DNA of 64,000 bases, taken from assembly GCA_963799065.1 (NCBI GenBank), contig CAWCVJ010000001.1:62001-126000 (forward strand), in the 5' to 3' direction. Each line of letters opens with the position of its first letter. Positions within the stretch are counted from its first letter, which is position 1. The notes beneath the pieces are model-generated. The model was not told where the DNA came from. It worked only from the letters and a program-made list of their open reading frames with translations, and did not search any database. Positions 34,703 to 43,000 of the stretch are shown piece after piece. The position numbers were made by a program, and so were the translations under genes. Source of the stretch: JAJPHW01 sp963799065 (GTDB taxonomy: Bacteria > Acidobacteriota > Terriglobia > Terriglobales > Acidobacteriaceae).

Positions 34703-35135
34703 GCGCGGGTTTGGCTAGGAATGGATTCTCGATTCGCACGGCGCCGATCTTTTGCCCGTGCTGCAGATCTTCGCTGAAAAGCACCTGGCAATCGCTCTCG
34801 ATAGCCCCCGCCACGATCAGCGAATCCAACCATCGCAGGCGATACCTTCCAGCGATCTCAATGGCGGTGAGATACAGCGCGGGCGAAGAATGGACTGCCA
34901 ATAAAGGACGGAACACGGTTATGAGGTATTGTTCCGCTTCGGCTGTGCTCATGGGCTCGGAGAATTTTCGCAAGGCTACGTTGAAGAACTCCTGCACCAC
35001 CTGGTAGCTGACCACACCGTTCCCCGTGTCTCCGGCATCGCGGATAAGTGCCGTGGCGCGTTTCCGTTTTGCTGGAGCACGGGCGTCGAAGGCGTATACG
35101 AAAATGTTGGTGTCGAGAAAAAATCTAGCGCCCAT
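34689..35135 (-). CDS. vapC: VapC-type PIN-domain toxin
   Basis: 148 aa PIN ribonuclease. Acidic metal-site residues are seen as D8 (FFLDTN), E49 (VVQEFFN), D104 (RWLDSLIVAGA) and D123 (FSEDLQHG). It is predicted to cut RNA and to be held inactive by the antitoxin encoded immediately upstream, whose 3' end overlaps this gene by 11 bases. The 3' end overlaps convergent glpX by 14 bases. Confidence 0.85.
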   Translation of the reverse strand: MGARFFLDTNIFVYAFDARAPAKRKRATALIRDAGDTGNGVVSYQVVQEFFNVALRKFSEPMSTAEAEQYLITVFRPLLAVHSSPALYLTAIEIAGRYRLRWLDSLIVAGAIESDCQVLFSEDLQHGQKIGAVRIENPFLAKPAPRRT

Positions 35136-35343
35136 TCATTTCGTCTCGTGAATAGGGACCCGCTGAGCGGACGTGGCCCAATCGGCGCATGAGGGCGTCC
35201 ATAGCGGCACCGTTTCCCGCCTGCGCCGCGTACTGCTCAAGCCATTCGCGAAAGGCTCCGTTCAACGTTTGATGGCGGGATTGCGCAACTAAGCGCGCCT
35301 GCTCGATGAGGCGTTCGTCGGCGCTAAGGGTGATATTCTTCAT
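35125..35343 (-). CDS. vapB: VapB-like antitoxin
   Basis: About 72 aa starting at MKNITLSADE, which has the ribbon-helix-helix pattern: a short beta strand, then DERLIEQARLVAQ and a second helix. The C-terminal tail is suited to binding the PIN toxin. Coding sequence overlaps vapC, the standard antitoxin-first order. The frame continues upstream to 35391 but without family-like sequence. It probably autoregulates with VapC. Confidence 0.75.
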   Translation of the reverse strand: MKNITLSADERLIEQARLVAQSRHQTLNGAFREWLEQYAAQAGNGAAMDALMRRLGHVRSAGPYSRDEMNGR

Positions 35344-35569
35344 GTAAGTTCCAGCGTACACGAAAACAGTGCGCACGTGAACAGGAAACAAAGATCGGGC
35401 TGCAGACTGGGTTCAGGCCGTAGCCCGCAGAAATGATCATCGGAAGTCTGGCTAAGCCGGGCGCGGAGTTCTTGGGGTCGGCTTTCTGAGCCTGACTTTT
35501 GGGATGGATTCCGAGTGATAAAGAACCGGCAACCGCAGTCGCAATGAAATCGCGTCGAGAGAAGGCCAT
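35324..35569 (-). pseudogene. Remnant of a Tat-exported protein gene
   Basis: Starts MAFSRRDFIATAVAGS, a twin-arginine signal sequence with hydrophobic core and a clear cleavage region near SQA. About 25 mature residues follow, including LPMIISAGYG, then the frame dissolves into Cys/Arg-rich sequence and ends inside the vapB region. A signal with almost no mature domain suggests the 3' part of the gene was lost, possibly when the VapBC module arrived. The parent family is not identifiable; an asparaginase-type hydrolase is only a guess. Confidence 0.45.
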
Positions 35570-35657
35570 CCAGCCTCCGTAAAGAGCGAGAGAATGGACG
35601 CCAGAATATCAGGTCTGTGGCAGGGCAGAAATAAAGCCGACGGAAGTTTGCTTAGTT

Positions 35658-36788
35658 CTACACCGCGACGGTGAACGATGTTTCCGTCCGAGTCACCGGA
35701 CGGTACAGCGTGTCGCGTTCGATGGGCTCGCGTCCGGCTTCGCGGATGAGGCGAATCAAATCCTGGCGGCGCATGCCTTGCGGTGTGGTCGCGCCTGCGT
35801 CGTGGTAGATCTTTTCTTCGACGACCGTGCCGTCGATGTCGTCCGCGCCGAAGCGCAGCGCGATCTGCGCCATCTTTGCCGTAACCATTTGCCAATAGGC
35901 TTTGATGTGCGGAAAGTTGTCGAGCACGAGGCGTCCGACGGCGATCTGCTTGATGTCCAGCATGCCGCTTGTCTTTGGCAGATGCTGGAGCGCGGTGTTG
36001 TCGGGATGAAAGGCCAGCGGAATAAACGTTTGGAAGCCACCGGTCTCATCCTGCACGGCGCGTAGTTTCATCAAATGGTCGACGCGATCTTCGTCGTTTT
36101 CGACGTGGCCGTAGAGCATGGTAGCGTTTGATTTCAGCCCGATTTTGTGCGCCAGACGAGCGGTGCTCAGCCACTCATCGCCGTCAATCTTGTGGTCGCA
36201 GATGATGTGGCGCACGCGGTCGGCAAAGATTTCCGCGCCGCCGCCGGGCAGGGAATCGACGCCCGCATCCTTCAACTGCTGCAAGGTTTCGGCGATGGAC
36301 AGCTTGGCGCGTTTTGCCAGATACGCCACTTCGACCATGGTGAAGGCTTTGAGATGGACTTGAGGGAAACGTTCTTTGAGCCCGGAAACGAGGTCGAGAA
36401 AATATTGAAACGGAAGATCGGGATGGAGTCCGCCGACGATGTGGAATTCGGTGACGGCTTCGTTGTATCCCGAAGCCGCGGTTTCAAAGGCCTCTTCAAG
36501 CGCCATAGTGTAGGAGCCGGGAGAATCCTTCTTGCGACCGAACGCGCACAGGCGGCACGCCGCTACGCAAACATTCGTCGGATTGATATGGCGGTTGACG
36601 TTGAAATAAGTCTTATCGCCGTGCAGGCGTTCGCGGACGCTATTGGCCAGCCAGCCGACCGCCAGAATGTCAGTCGATCGGTAAAGCGCCAGAGCGTCGT
36701 CAGTGTCAAGGCGCGTGCCGGATATGACTTTCTCAGCGACCGGGATAAGTCGGGCGTCGTCGGTCTGAAATGAGTGGAGCGATTTCAT
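35658..36788 (-). CDS. mqnE: Aminofutalosine synthase MqnE
   Basis: 376 aa radical SAM enzyme of the futalosine pathway to menaquinone. The [4Fe-4S] motif CVAACRLC (Cx3Cx2C) lies in the NPTNVC context shared by MqnE/MqnC/CofH. SLPGGGAEIF and the TMLYGHVE segment fit MqnE best. It converts the dehydrochorismate-derived enolpyruvyl benzoate and SAM to aminofutalosine. The other mqn genes are not in the window. Its presence indicates that respiration uses menaquinone. Confidence 0.88.
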   Translation of the reverse strand: MKSLHSFQTDDARLIPVAEKVISGTRLDTDDALALYRSTDILAVGWLANSVRERLHGDKTYFNVNRHINPTNVCVAACRLCAFGRKKDSPGSYTMALEEAFETAASGYNEAVTEFHIVGGLHPDLPFQYFLDLVSGLKERFPQVHLKAFTMVEVAYLAKRAKLSIAETLQQLKDAGVDSLPGGGAEIFADRVRHIICDHKIDGDEWLSTARLAHKIGLKSNATMLYGHVENDEDRVDHLMKLRAVQDETGGFQTFIPLAFHPDNTALQHLPKTSGMLDIKQIAVGRLVLDNFPHIKAYWQMVTAKMAQIALRFGADDIDGTVVEEKIYHDAGATTPQGMRRQDLIRLIREAGREPIERDTLYRPVTRTETSFTVAV

Positions 36789-36941
36789 CTAGTGTTTATG
36801 ATAGCGCAGGAGGGGTCGAAGTCGCAGGCGAGTTACGCGGCCCGACCGGAATTTGAAGCAGGCGAGAAACCTGCCTGCTCTTGTGCGACACCAGTTAATA
36901 GCAGTGCAAGGGCAGTGATATAAAAGCTCTGCGGACAAATT

Positions 36942-37787
36942 ATGAGAGTGACAGTTTTTGGCGCATCAGGCTTGCTTGGACAAGATCTGATGCGGGTTTG
37001 GATCGACGATGAAGTCACTGGGTTGGCGTCTCGCGATGCCGATATTCGCGAATACGATCAGGTGGCGCGCGCGGTCGAAAAGACTCGTCCCGAGTGGATT
37101 GTGCTGTCTGCCGCTTACACCGACGTCGATGGCTGCGAATCGAATCAGGAACTGGCTTTTGCAGTGAACTCCAACGGCGCGGCCAACGTCGCGCTAGCCG
37201 CGAAGAAGTCCGGCGCGCGATTGTTATATGTCAGCACCGACTATGTGTTCGATGGACTTAGTACTACTCCTTACGAAGCCGATCATCCCCGCGCGCCGCG
37301 CAGCGTATATGGCCGGTCCAAAGCACAAGGTGAAGAGCGCACCCTGGAAATCCTTCCGGGTGCCTGCATCGCCCGCACCTCCTGGCTTTTCGGGCGGGGA
37401 GGGAAGTGTTTTCCCGACACGATTCTGAAACTTGCGGCGACGCGGCCTGAGATCAGTGTGGTCGATGACCAGCGGGGATCGCCGACCTACTCGGTCGATC
37501 TGGCTAGCGCGATTATGCAGCTATGCCGAGCTGACGCAACGGGCATCGTTCACGTGACGAATCGCGGCCCATGTACGTGGTTCGGATTCGCGCAGGAAAT
37601 CGTTCGTCTTTCCGGCTCAGCTTGCGAGGTCAAGCCGACAACGACCGACAAATTTCCGCGCCCCGCACCGCGTCCGGCATACTCTGTGCTGTCGCCGAAG
37701 AGCCTCGACGCTTATTCGATTGCCATGCCGGCGTGGCAGGATGCATTGCGACGCTATATGGACGCGCGTCGCTCTCAGACTATATAA
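36942..37787 (+). CDS. rfbD: dTDP-4-dehydrorhamnose reductase RmlD
   Basis: 281 aa SDR-type enzyme reducing dTDP-4-keto-L-rhamnose to dTDP-L-rhamnose with NAD(P)H. Rossmann loop VFGASGLLGQD is at the N-terminus, followed by the catalytic STDYVFDG and YGRSKAQGE (Tyr-x3-Lys). RTSWLFG and the late DQRGSPTY segment are RmlD-typical. rmlA, rmlB and rmlC are not adjacent. folP follows after 10 bases. Confidence 0.9.
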   Translation: MRVTVFGASGLLGQDLMRVWIDDEVTGLASRDADIREYDQVARAVEKTRPEWIVLSAAYTDVDGCESNQELAFAVNSNGAANVALAAKKSGARLLYVSTDYVFDGLSTTPYEADHPRAPRSVYGRSKAQGEERTLEILPGACIARTSWLFGRGGKCFPDTILKLAATRPEISVVDDQRGSPTYSVDLASAIMQLCRADATGIVHVTNRGPCTWFGFAQEIVRLSGSACEVKPTTTDKFPRPAPRPAYSVLSPKSLDAYSIAMPAWQDALRRYMDARRSQTI

Positions 37788-37797
37788 AGATGAGTTG

Positions 37798-38682
37798 ATG
37801 CGTGCCATCTTCGATTGGAACATCGGCAGCCGCGTTCTGAGCTTGGGCAAGCGTACGTTGATCATGGGTGTGGTCAACGTCACGCCGGATTCTTTTTCCG
37901 ATGGCGGCCTTTATTTTGATCCCAGCGTTGCCGCGATTCACGCACTGCAATTGCTCGATGACGGTGCCGACATTATCGAAATCGGCGGCGAGTCGACGCG
38001 TCCGGGGGTCAAGGCCGGAGCATCAGGTTCGTCCGCGCCGTCCGTTTCCGCGGACGAAGAGTCATCGCGAATTCTTCCTGTCATCAAAGCGGTTAAGGCC
38101 GCCCGCCCGGATTGCCTGATCTCGGTCGACACGTACAAAGCCGAAGTGGCGCGCGCCGCTGTCGATGCGGGAGCCAGCATCGTGAACGATGTCAGCGGCT
38201 TTACCTGGGATGCGCAAATGGTGAAGACTCTCGCCGCATTATCTTGCGGAGCGGTGCTCATGCACACGCGTGGACGTCCGCACGAATGGCACAACCAGCC
38301 CGCCGCGCAAGACATCGTAACCCTCGTGAAGCGCGAGCTTCGTGAGCGCGCCGACGTAGCGCTGATGGCGGGTGTGAAACGCGATCGACTGGTGCTCGAT
38401 CCTGGTTTTGGATTTGGCAAGAGTTTCGAGGAAAACTATCCCCTGCTGAAGCGCTTCGATGAATTCCACTCGCTACGCTATCCGCTGTTGGCGGGAGTTT
38501 CGCGGAAGTCCTTTATTGGACGTGCGTTGGCGCGTGACGGAAAAGACGCTGGAATTCAAGATCGACTCTATGGAACGCTGGCAGCGGAAACGGTCGCTAT
38601 CTTCAAGGGCGCACACCTGATTCGTTCGCATGATGTGAAGGCCGCGGTCGATGCCGCGCGAATTGCAGACCTGATCGCGTAG
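37798..38682 (+). CDS. folP: Dihydropteroate synthase FolP
   Basis: About 294 aa TIM-barrel enzyme joining p-aminobenzoate to hydroxymethyl-dihydropterin diphosphate in folate synthesis. Signatures GVVNVTPDSFSDGG and IIEIGGESTRPG are clear, and LLAGVSRKSFIG near the end supplies phosphate-binding residues. The ATG at 37798 matches the family N-terminus. An upstream in-frame start at 37720 would overlap rmlD. It is the sulfonamide target in other bacteria. Confidence 0.95.
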   Translation: MRAIFDWNIGSRVLSLGKRTLIMGVVNVTPDSFSDGGLYFDPSVAAIHALQLLDDGADIIEIGGESTRPGVKAGASGSSAPSVSADEESSRILPVIKAVKAARPDCLISVDTYKAEVARAAVDAGASIVNDVSGFTWDAQMVKTLAALSCGAVLMHTRGRPHEWHNQPAAQDIVTLVKRELRERADVALMAGVKRDRLVLDPGFGFGKSFEENYPLLKRFDEFHSLRYPLLAGVSRKSFIGRALARDGKDAGIQDRLYGTLAAETVAIFKGAHLIRSHDVKAAVDAARIADLIA

Positions 38683-38772
38683 GCCGCCCACCGGTCATTT
38701 TGGGCCAGAAATTCATCCGACCGCGACCGTGCGTCGTTTACACTAGGCAGTCGCCATCAAGGAGAAAAATTT

Positions 38773-39615
38773 ATGCCGGAATCTATCAGCGCCGCTGAAT
38801 TCAAGAAGCAACTTCATCATGGAACTCTCAAGCTCGGCCTCTTCGTAAACTCGCACAGCCCGACTGTCGCCGAGCAACTTTCGCATAGCGGGTACGACTG
38901 GCTTCTTGTCGATACGCAACACGGCCCGATGAATTACGAAAAGCTTTCCGCCATGCTCAGCGGCATCGCGAACGGCGGCGCGAAGTCGCTGGTGCGCGTC
39001 GGCGGCTATAACGATCGCGCAGGGATTCAGCAATCGCTTGACTTGGGCGCGGACGGCGTTTTGGTTCCGTACATCAATACTGCTGAAGAAGCGCGGGAGG
39101 CGGTGAGTTGCACCAAGTATCCGCGCGTGGGCACGAGGTCGGTTTATTTTCCGCAGCGCAGCATGAACAAAGCCGGACTTCTCGGGTACGCCGGCAACTT
39201 CAACCATGACGGCATCGTCGCATTGCAGGTGGAGACTGCGTCGTGCATTGAAAACATTGCCGAAATTGCCGCCGTGCCGGGTGTCGATATTCTTTTTCTC
39301 GGGCAGAACGATCTCTGCATGTCCATGGGGCTTTACGAGAAATACGAGTTCCCGCAGATGTACACTTCGCCGGAACTTGATGCCGCGACCAAGAAGCTGA
39401 TCGAACACGCACAGAAGCACAAAGTCATTCTTGGACTCTTCTTGTTCGGCACCTCCCGCGTCGGAGAATTTCTCGACAAAGGATTCAACTTCATCAGCCT
39501 GGGCAACGACCTGCACCACATCCTGACGCAGACCGGCGCGTATGTCGCCGACGTAGAAAAAGTCTCACAGGAAAAAGGCAAGAGCTGGAAGCGCAGGCCG
39601 ACGGCGCTGTTCTAG
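38773..39615 (+). CDS. HpcH/HpaI-family aldolase
   Basis: 280 aa TIM-barrel class II aldolase-like protein. VDTQHGPMNYE near residues 41-51 contains the catalytic His region, GADGVLVPYINT supplies the metal/oxyanion loop, and ALQVETASCIENI carries the metal-binding Glu. Such enzymes cleave 4-hydroxy-2-oxo acids to pyruvate and an aldehyde; the actual substrate is not determinable. AAGGAGA precedes the ATG. Confidence 0.82.
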   Translation: MPESISAAEFKKQLHHGTLKLGLFVNSHSPTVAEQLSHSGYDWLLVDTQHGPMNYEKLSAMLSGIANGGAKSLVRVGGYNDRAGIQQSLDLGADGVLVPYINTAEEAREAVSCTKYPRVGTRSVYFPQRSMNKAGLLGYAGNFNHDGIVALQVETASCIENIAEIAAVPGVDILFLGQNDLCMSMGLYEKYEFPQMYTSPELDAATKKLIEHAQKHKVILGLFLFGTSRVGEFLDKGFNFISLGNDLHHILTQTGAYVADVEKVSQEKGKSWKRRPTALF

Positions 39616-39714
39616 GGCGAGTGCGGGGTATACTCGTGGAGAAAGGCTGGTTCGCGCGCCAGGCCTATCGCTCGACTGAACCGAGAGACTCTTCGCAAGA
39701 TTTCCGATGCGAGG

Positions 39715-40092
39715 ATGGAGGAGTCTCGAATCCTACTCGCAAACAACCTGTGGACGGGTTCGTATTACATGGAGGGACTCGCTATAGAGTGTGCCCTCAA
39801 GTCCTGCTTGGCGGGTGCGGTGAAGGAGCACGATTTTCCAGACAAAGACTTCGTACTCGCCATGTATGTGCACAATCTGGAGAAGCTGTTTAAATTGAAC
39901 GGCGCGCTCTGGGACGAATTACAAGAGTCTATGAGGTCAGATTCGCAACTGAGGCTAAATTGGAAAACCGTGCGAGACTGGGACGATGGAAAGCGCTATG
40001 ACATCGTAAGTGAGTTGGAAGCAGCCGCTTTCTATAGCGCCACCTCAGAGGCATGGCACGGAATTATGGAGTGGATAAGGCGGAGATGGTGA
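39715..40092 (+). CDS. HEPN-like domain protein, first gene of a two-gene cassette
   Basis: 125 aa from the first ATG, with a HEPN-type pattern: LLANNLWTGSYYMEGLAIECALKSCLAG, given here as the helix-2/3 region near residues 7-34, and YVHNLEKLF near 51. The catalytic R-x(4-6)-H of nuclease HEPNs is not visible. The frame is open upstream to 39616 and its codons (LNRETLRKISDAR just before the ATG) read like the missing first helix. A non-ATG start such as CTG at 39676 is therefore plausible. Its stop overlaps the next gene. Confidence 0.55.
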   Translation: MEESRILLANNLWTGSYYMEGLAIECALKSCLAGAVKEHDFPDKDFVLAMYVHNLEKLFKLNGALWDELQESMRSDSQLRLNWKTVRDWDDGKRYDIVSELEAAAFYSATSEAWHGIMEWIRRRW

Positions 40093-40481
40093 TGGCACAC
40101 GTCGAATCTTTAAACGCAACGGATATCGAATTTGGAAGGTCGGTTTGGCGAGTTCTGCGTGGACAGAACAAATTTCCTGCCGTCGGCGTTTTTTGGTTGT
40201 TTAAGCCGAAGTCTGACGAATGGCACCTCATCGTGGCAAGTTCTAAAGCCGATGAAATCCCTCTCACGCAAGCGTATCGCGAATTGGAAGAGATCACGAA
40301 ACACATCGCCGCCGATTTTGAACAGAGCTTGAGGGTCGAGATCATCAGTCCGAACGTTCCGCTCTATCAAGCGCTGCGATCGGTCTTCGGGCAAACTGCG
40401 TCGGTCGACGGCGTGCGCCTCGGTAACACTCAGTTGGGAGGCATGTACATCGAGGACGCGTACCTTTACGGGATAAAATAG
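40092..40481 (+). CDS. Unknown partner of the HEPN-like protein
   Basis: 129 aa from the ATG at 40092, which overlaps the preceding stop (TGATG). GGCGGAG lies six bases upstream, and an ATG at 40086 is also in frame. The protein is alpha/beta with conserved-looking WRVLRGQNKFPAVGVFWLF at the start and GNTQLGGMYIEDAYLY at the end. I do not recognise the family; it is not a MNT nucleotidyltransferase. Overlap with the HEPN gene suggests the two act together. Confidence 0.55.
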   Translation: MAHVESLNATDIEFGRSVWRVLRGQNKFPAVGVFWLFKPKSDEWHLIVASSKADEIPLTQAYRELEEITKHIAADFEQSLRVEIISPNVPLYQALRSVFGQTASVDGVRLGNTQLGGMYIEDAYLYGIK

Positions 40482-40500
40482 TCTCGCCCGCGCCACACGA

Positions 40501-42090
40501 TCACACCACAACCGCCTCTTTATACTCCCCAAAAACTCTGCGCAACGCATCCGAAATTTCACCCACCGTTGCGTACGCTTCGACCGCGCTCAGAATGCGC
40601 GGCATGAGATTTTCCCCAGAGCGGGCTGCATCTTCGACCGCGCGCAGTGCAGTCTGCCACACTGCTTGATCGCGACGCGCGCGCAGCGCTTTCAGTCGCT
40701 CGATCTGCCTCGGCTCCAGCGCGGGATCGATCCTCTGCACCGGAATCGGTTTTTCATCTTCCAGGGTAAAGCGATTCACTCCCACGACGATGGCTTCCTC
40801 GCGGTCCACCTGCTGCTGATATTCGTAGGCGGCGTTCTGGATTTCCTGTTGCACGTAACCGCGTTCGATGGCCTTCAACATTCCGCCCAGGGCGTCGATC
40901 TTTGCTAAATACCGGTTGGCGCGAGTTTCGATCTCGCTGGTTAACGACTCTATGTAATAAGACCCCGCCACAGGATCGATCGTATTCGCGACTCCACTTT
41001 CGTAAGCGATGACTTGCTGCGTACGCAATGCAGTACGCGCGGCTTGTTCAGTAGGCAGAGCTAACGCTTCGTCGTAGCCATTGGTGTGCAGCGACTGGGT
41101 TCCTCCGAGAACGGCGGCCATGGCTTGCAGCGCGGTGCGGACGATGTTGATCTCCGGCTGCTGCGCGGTCAGAGTCGAGCCGGCAGTCTGAGTGTGAAAG
41201 CGCAGCATCCAGGATTTTTGATTCTTTGCCTTGAAGTGCTCGCGCATGATCTTCGCCCACATGCGCCGCGCCGCGCGGAATTTGGCGATCTCTTCCAGAA
41301 AATTGCTGTGCGCGTTGAAGAAAAAAGACAGCCTCGGAGCGAACTTATCCACGTCGAGTCCGGCGTCGATGGCTGCCTGTACGTACGCCATTCCGTTCGC
41401 CAGAGTGAACGCGACCTCTTGCACGGCCGTCGATCCCGCCTCGCGCATGTGATAGCCGGAGATCGAGATCGTATTCCACTCAGGCACCTGCTCATTAGTC
41501 CAAGCAAAAAGATCGGTGACGATTCGCATGGCGTGCGGAATGGGATAGATGTAAGTGCCGCGCGCGGCGTACTCCTTCAGAATGTCATTCTGCACGGTTC
41601 CCGAAAGCTTGTTCGTGGCTGCCCCTTGGCGACGTGCCACGGCAACATAGAGCGCCAGCAAAATAGCAGCCGTCGCATTAATGGTCATCGAGGTAGAAAT
41701 TTTCGTCAGATCGATGCCGCCGAACAGCCGTTCCATGTCTTCGATGGAATCGATGGCGACGCCGACTTTTCCGACTTCGCCCGCCGCGAGCGGATGATCG
41801 GAATCGAATCCAATTTGCGTCGGCAGGTCGAACGCTACAGAGAGTCCCGTCGTGCCGTTGGCCAGCAGATACTTGTAGCGCTTATTGGACTCCTCGGCGT
41901 CACCCATGCCAGCGTACTGGCGCATGGTCCAGAGACGTCCACGGTACATGGTCGTCTGAACGCCGCGTGTGTAGGGGTATTCGCCGGGAAAGCCCGCCTC
42001 CGGAGTGGCTGCAAGGTCGGTGGCCATATACAAGTTCCGCACCGGGATGTGCGACGAAGTTTCAGGATCGGAGATCGGCTTCTCACTCAT
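40501..42090 (-). CDS. Methylmalonyl-CoA mutase large subunit, catalytic domain only
   Basis: 529 aa matching the catalytic TIM barrel of methylmalonyl-CoA mutase and relatives: EYPYTRGVQTTMYRGR, RQYAGMGDAEESNKRY, SVAFDLPTQIGFDSDHP, RFHTQTAGSTLTAQQPE and GGTQSLHTNGYDEAL. There is no C-terminal B12-binding domain (no DxHxxG), so it must pair with a separate small subunit, which is not in the window. Substrate (methylmalonyl-, ethylmalonyl- or isobutyryl-CoA) cannot be assigned by eye. Confidence 0.85.
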   Translation of the reverse strand: MSEKPISDPETSSHIPVRNLYMATDLAATPEAGFPGEYPYTRGVQTTMYRGRLWTMRQYAGMGDAEESNKRYKYLLANGTTGLSVAFDLPTQIGFDSDHPLAAGEVGKVGVAIDSIEDMERLFGGIDLTKISTSMTINATAAILLALYVAVARRQGAATNKLSGTVQNDILKEYAARGTYIYPIPHAMRIVTDLFAWTNEQVPEWNTISISGYHMREAGSTAVQEVAFTLANGMAYVQAAIDAGLDVDKFAPRLSFFFNAHSNFLEEIAKFRAARRMWAKIMREHFKAKNQKSWMLRFHTQTAGSTLTAQQPEINIVRTALQAMAAVLGGTQSLHTNGYDEALALPTEQAARTALRTQQVIAYESGVANTIDPVAGSYYIESLTSEIETRANRYLAKIDALGGMLKAIERGYVQQEIQNAAYEYQQQVDREEAIVVGVNRFTLEDEKPIPVQRIDPALEPRQIERLKALRARRDQAVWQTALRAVEDAARSGENLMPRILSAVEAYATVGEISDALRRVFGEYKEAVVV

Positions 42091-42106
42091 GAAAAAACTC
42101 AGTGAA

Positions 42107-42198
42107 CCTCTGTGTTCCCTCCGTGTTCTCTGTGTTTAATCTTTTCCGGGTTGATCGAGCAAGATCTGAAACACAGAGAACACGGAGGTTTCACAGAG
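42107..42198. repeat. Dispersed palindromic repeat, copy 1
   Basis: Two arms of about 30 bases (42107-42137 and 42169-42198) are inverted copies of each other with a few mismatches; each contains CTCTGTG...CCTCCGTGTTCTCTG. A second copy of the same element occurs at 52.7 kb. It sits in the gap between the mutase and a small membrane protein gene, and would form a long hairpin on either strand. Confidence 0.75.
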
Positions 42199-42209
42199 CA
42201 GTGCAAAAG

Positions 42210-42548
42210 CTACGCCTTCCTCGAACGCCTGACCCGCCAGAACGAACTGATCCCGAACCAGGCAAACATCAGAGTAAAGCAAACGGCGAGGATTACGCGC
42301 CCGCGACCAGTCTGCCCAGCATGGTATTTCAGATAAGTGCGAACGATTTCGACCCCACCGATCGCCGCTAGCGCCAGAAAAGTGAAGCCAGTAACCTCGA
42401 GCCAGAGCTGACTCATCACCCGGCCGGTGTGAGCCGCCGTCGCGCGCCCTCCCTTAACGACTGCCCCGAAGGTCTTCGAGCGCCCAACCTGCTTGGCCGC
42501 CACTCGCGCTACAATCCCGGCTTTTTGGGCGTTGGACAACTTGGCCAT
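42210..42548 (-). CDS. Small membrane protein of unknown function
   Basis: 112 aa with a basic N-terminus (about 45 residues), two membrane helices (about 48-68 and 84-103) and a basic tail. I do not recognise the family. It lies directly beside palindromic repeat copy 1, oriented like the mutase gene. A Shine-Dalgarno match is not obvious. Confidence 0.6.
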   Translation of the reverse strand: MAKLSNAQKAGIVARVAAKQVGRSKTFGAVVKGGRATAAHTGRVMSQLWLEVTGFTFLALAAIGGVEIVRTYLKYHAGQTGRGRVILAVCFTLMFAWFGISSFWRVRRSRKA

Positions 42549-42706
42549 ATCGGATCTACTGCGAAAGAAGATTTTAGCAAGCCTTGAGGGGATGACCGGG
42601 TTTACAATGAAGCCTTGATGGCACTAGCGCGAAGCATTTCGGCCCAGCTAGCATCTAACTGGTCAGGAATGTCGGGAACGACAAATTTGGAGCCCAAGGG
42701 GGACGA

Positions 42707-42994
42707 GTGGACCAGCAACTAAAGCAGCTCATGAAAGAGCTGGGAGAAGCGATCAACGAATCACTATCCGACTCGGACTCCATCGCAGAAGTTGTCTCCC
42801 GAATTAAAGACGGCGGCTACGACATCTTCCTGGTCCTCGAAGCTACGATTGGGGTCAGCAAGCCGGGCGAAAACACCGCCGATAAGACTTCGATGGTCAC
42901 CACGCTAACCAGCAATCCTGAGTTCAAGATCAGCGATCAGGATATGAAATTCCTGAAATCACTGCGGATTAAGCTCGACGATACGGCCGCATAA
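42707..42994 (+). CDS. Small acidic protein of unknown function
   Basis: 95 aa beginning at GTG after AGGGGGA. It is acidic and mostly helical with a central GGYDIFLVLEATIG segment and a C-terminal DMKFLKSLRI helix; no signal peptide. The start and composition look genuine, but the function is unknown. It is convergent with the PEGA protein gene six bases away. Confidence 0.6.
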   Translation: MDQQLKQLMKELGEAINESLSDSDSIAEVVSRIKDGGYDIFLVLEATIGVSKPGENTADKTSMVTTLTSNPEFKISDQDMKFLKSLRIKLDDTAA

Positions 42995-43000
42995 ATTCTG

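Noticed and set aside
41086..42105. 339-codon + strand frame
   Set aside because: Antisense of the methylmalonyl-CoA mutase subunit, whose motifs are unambiguous.
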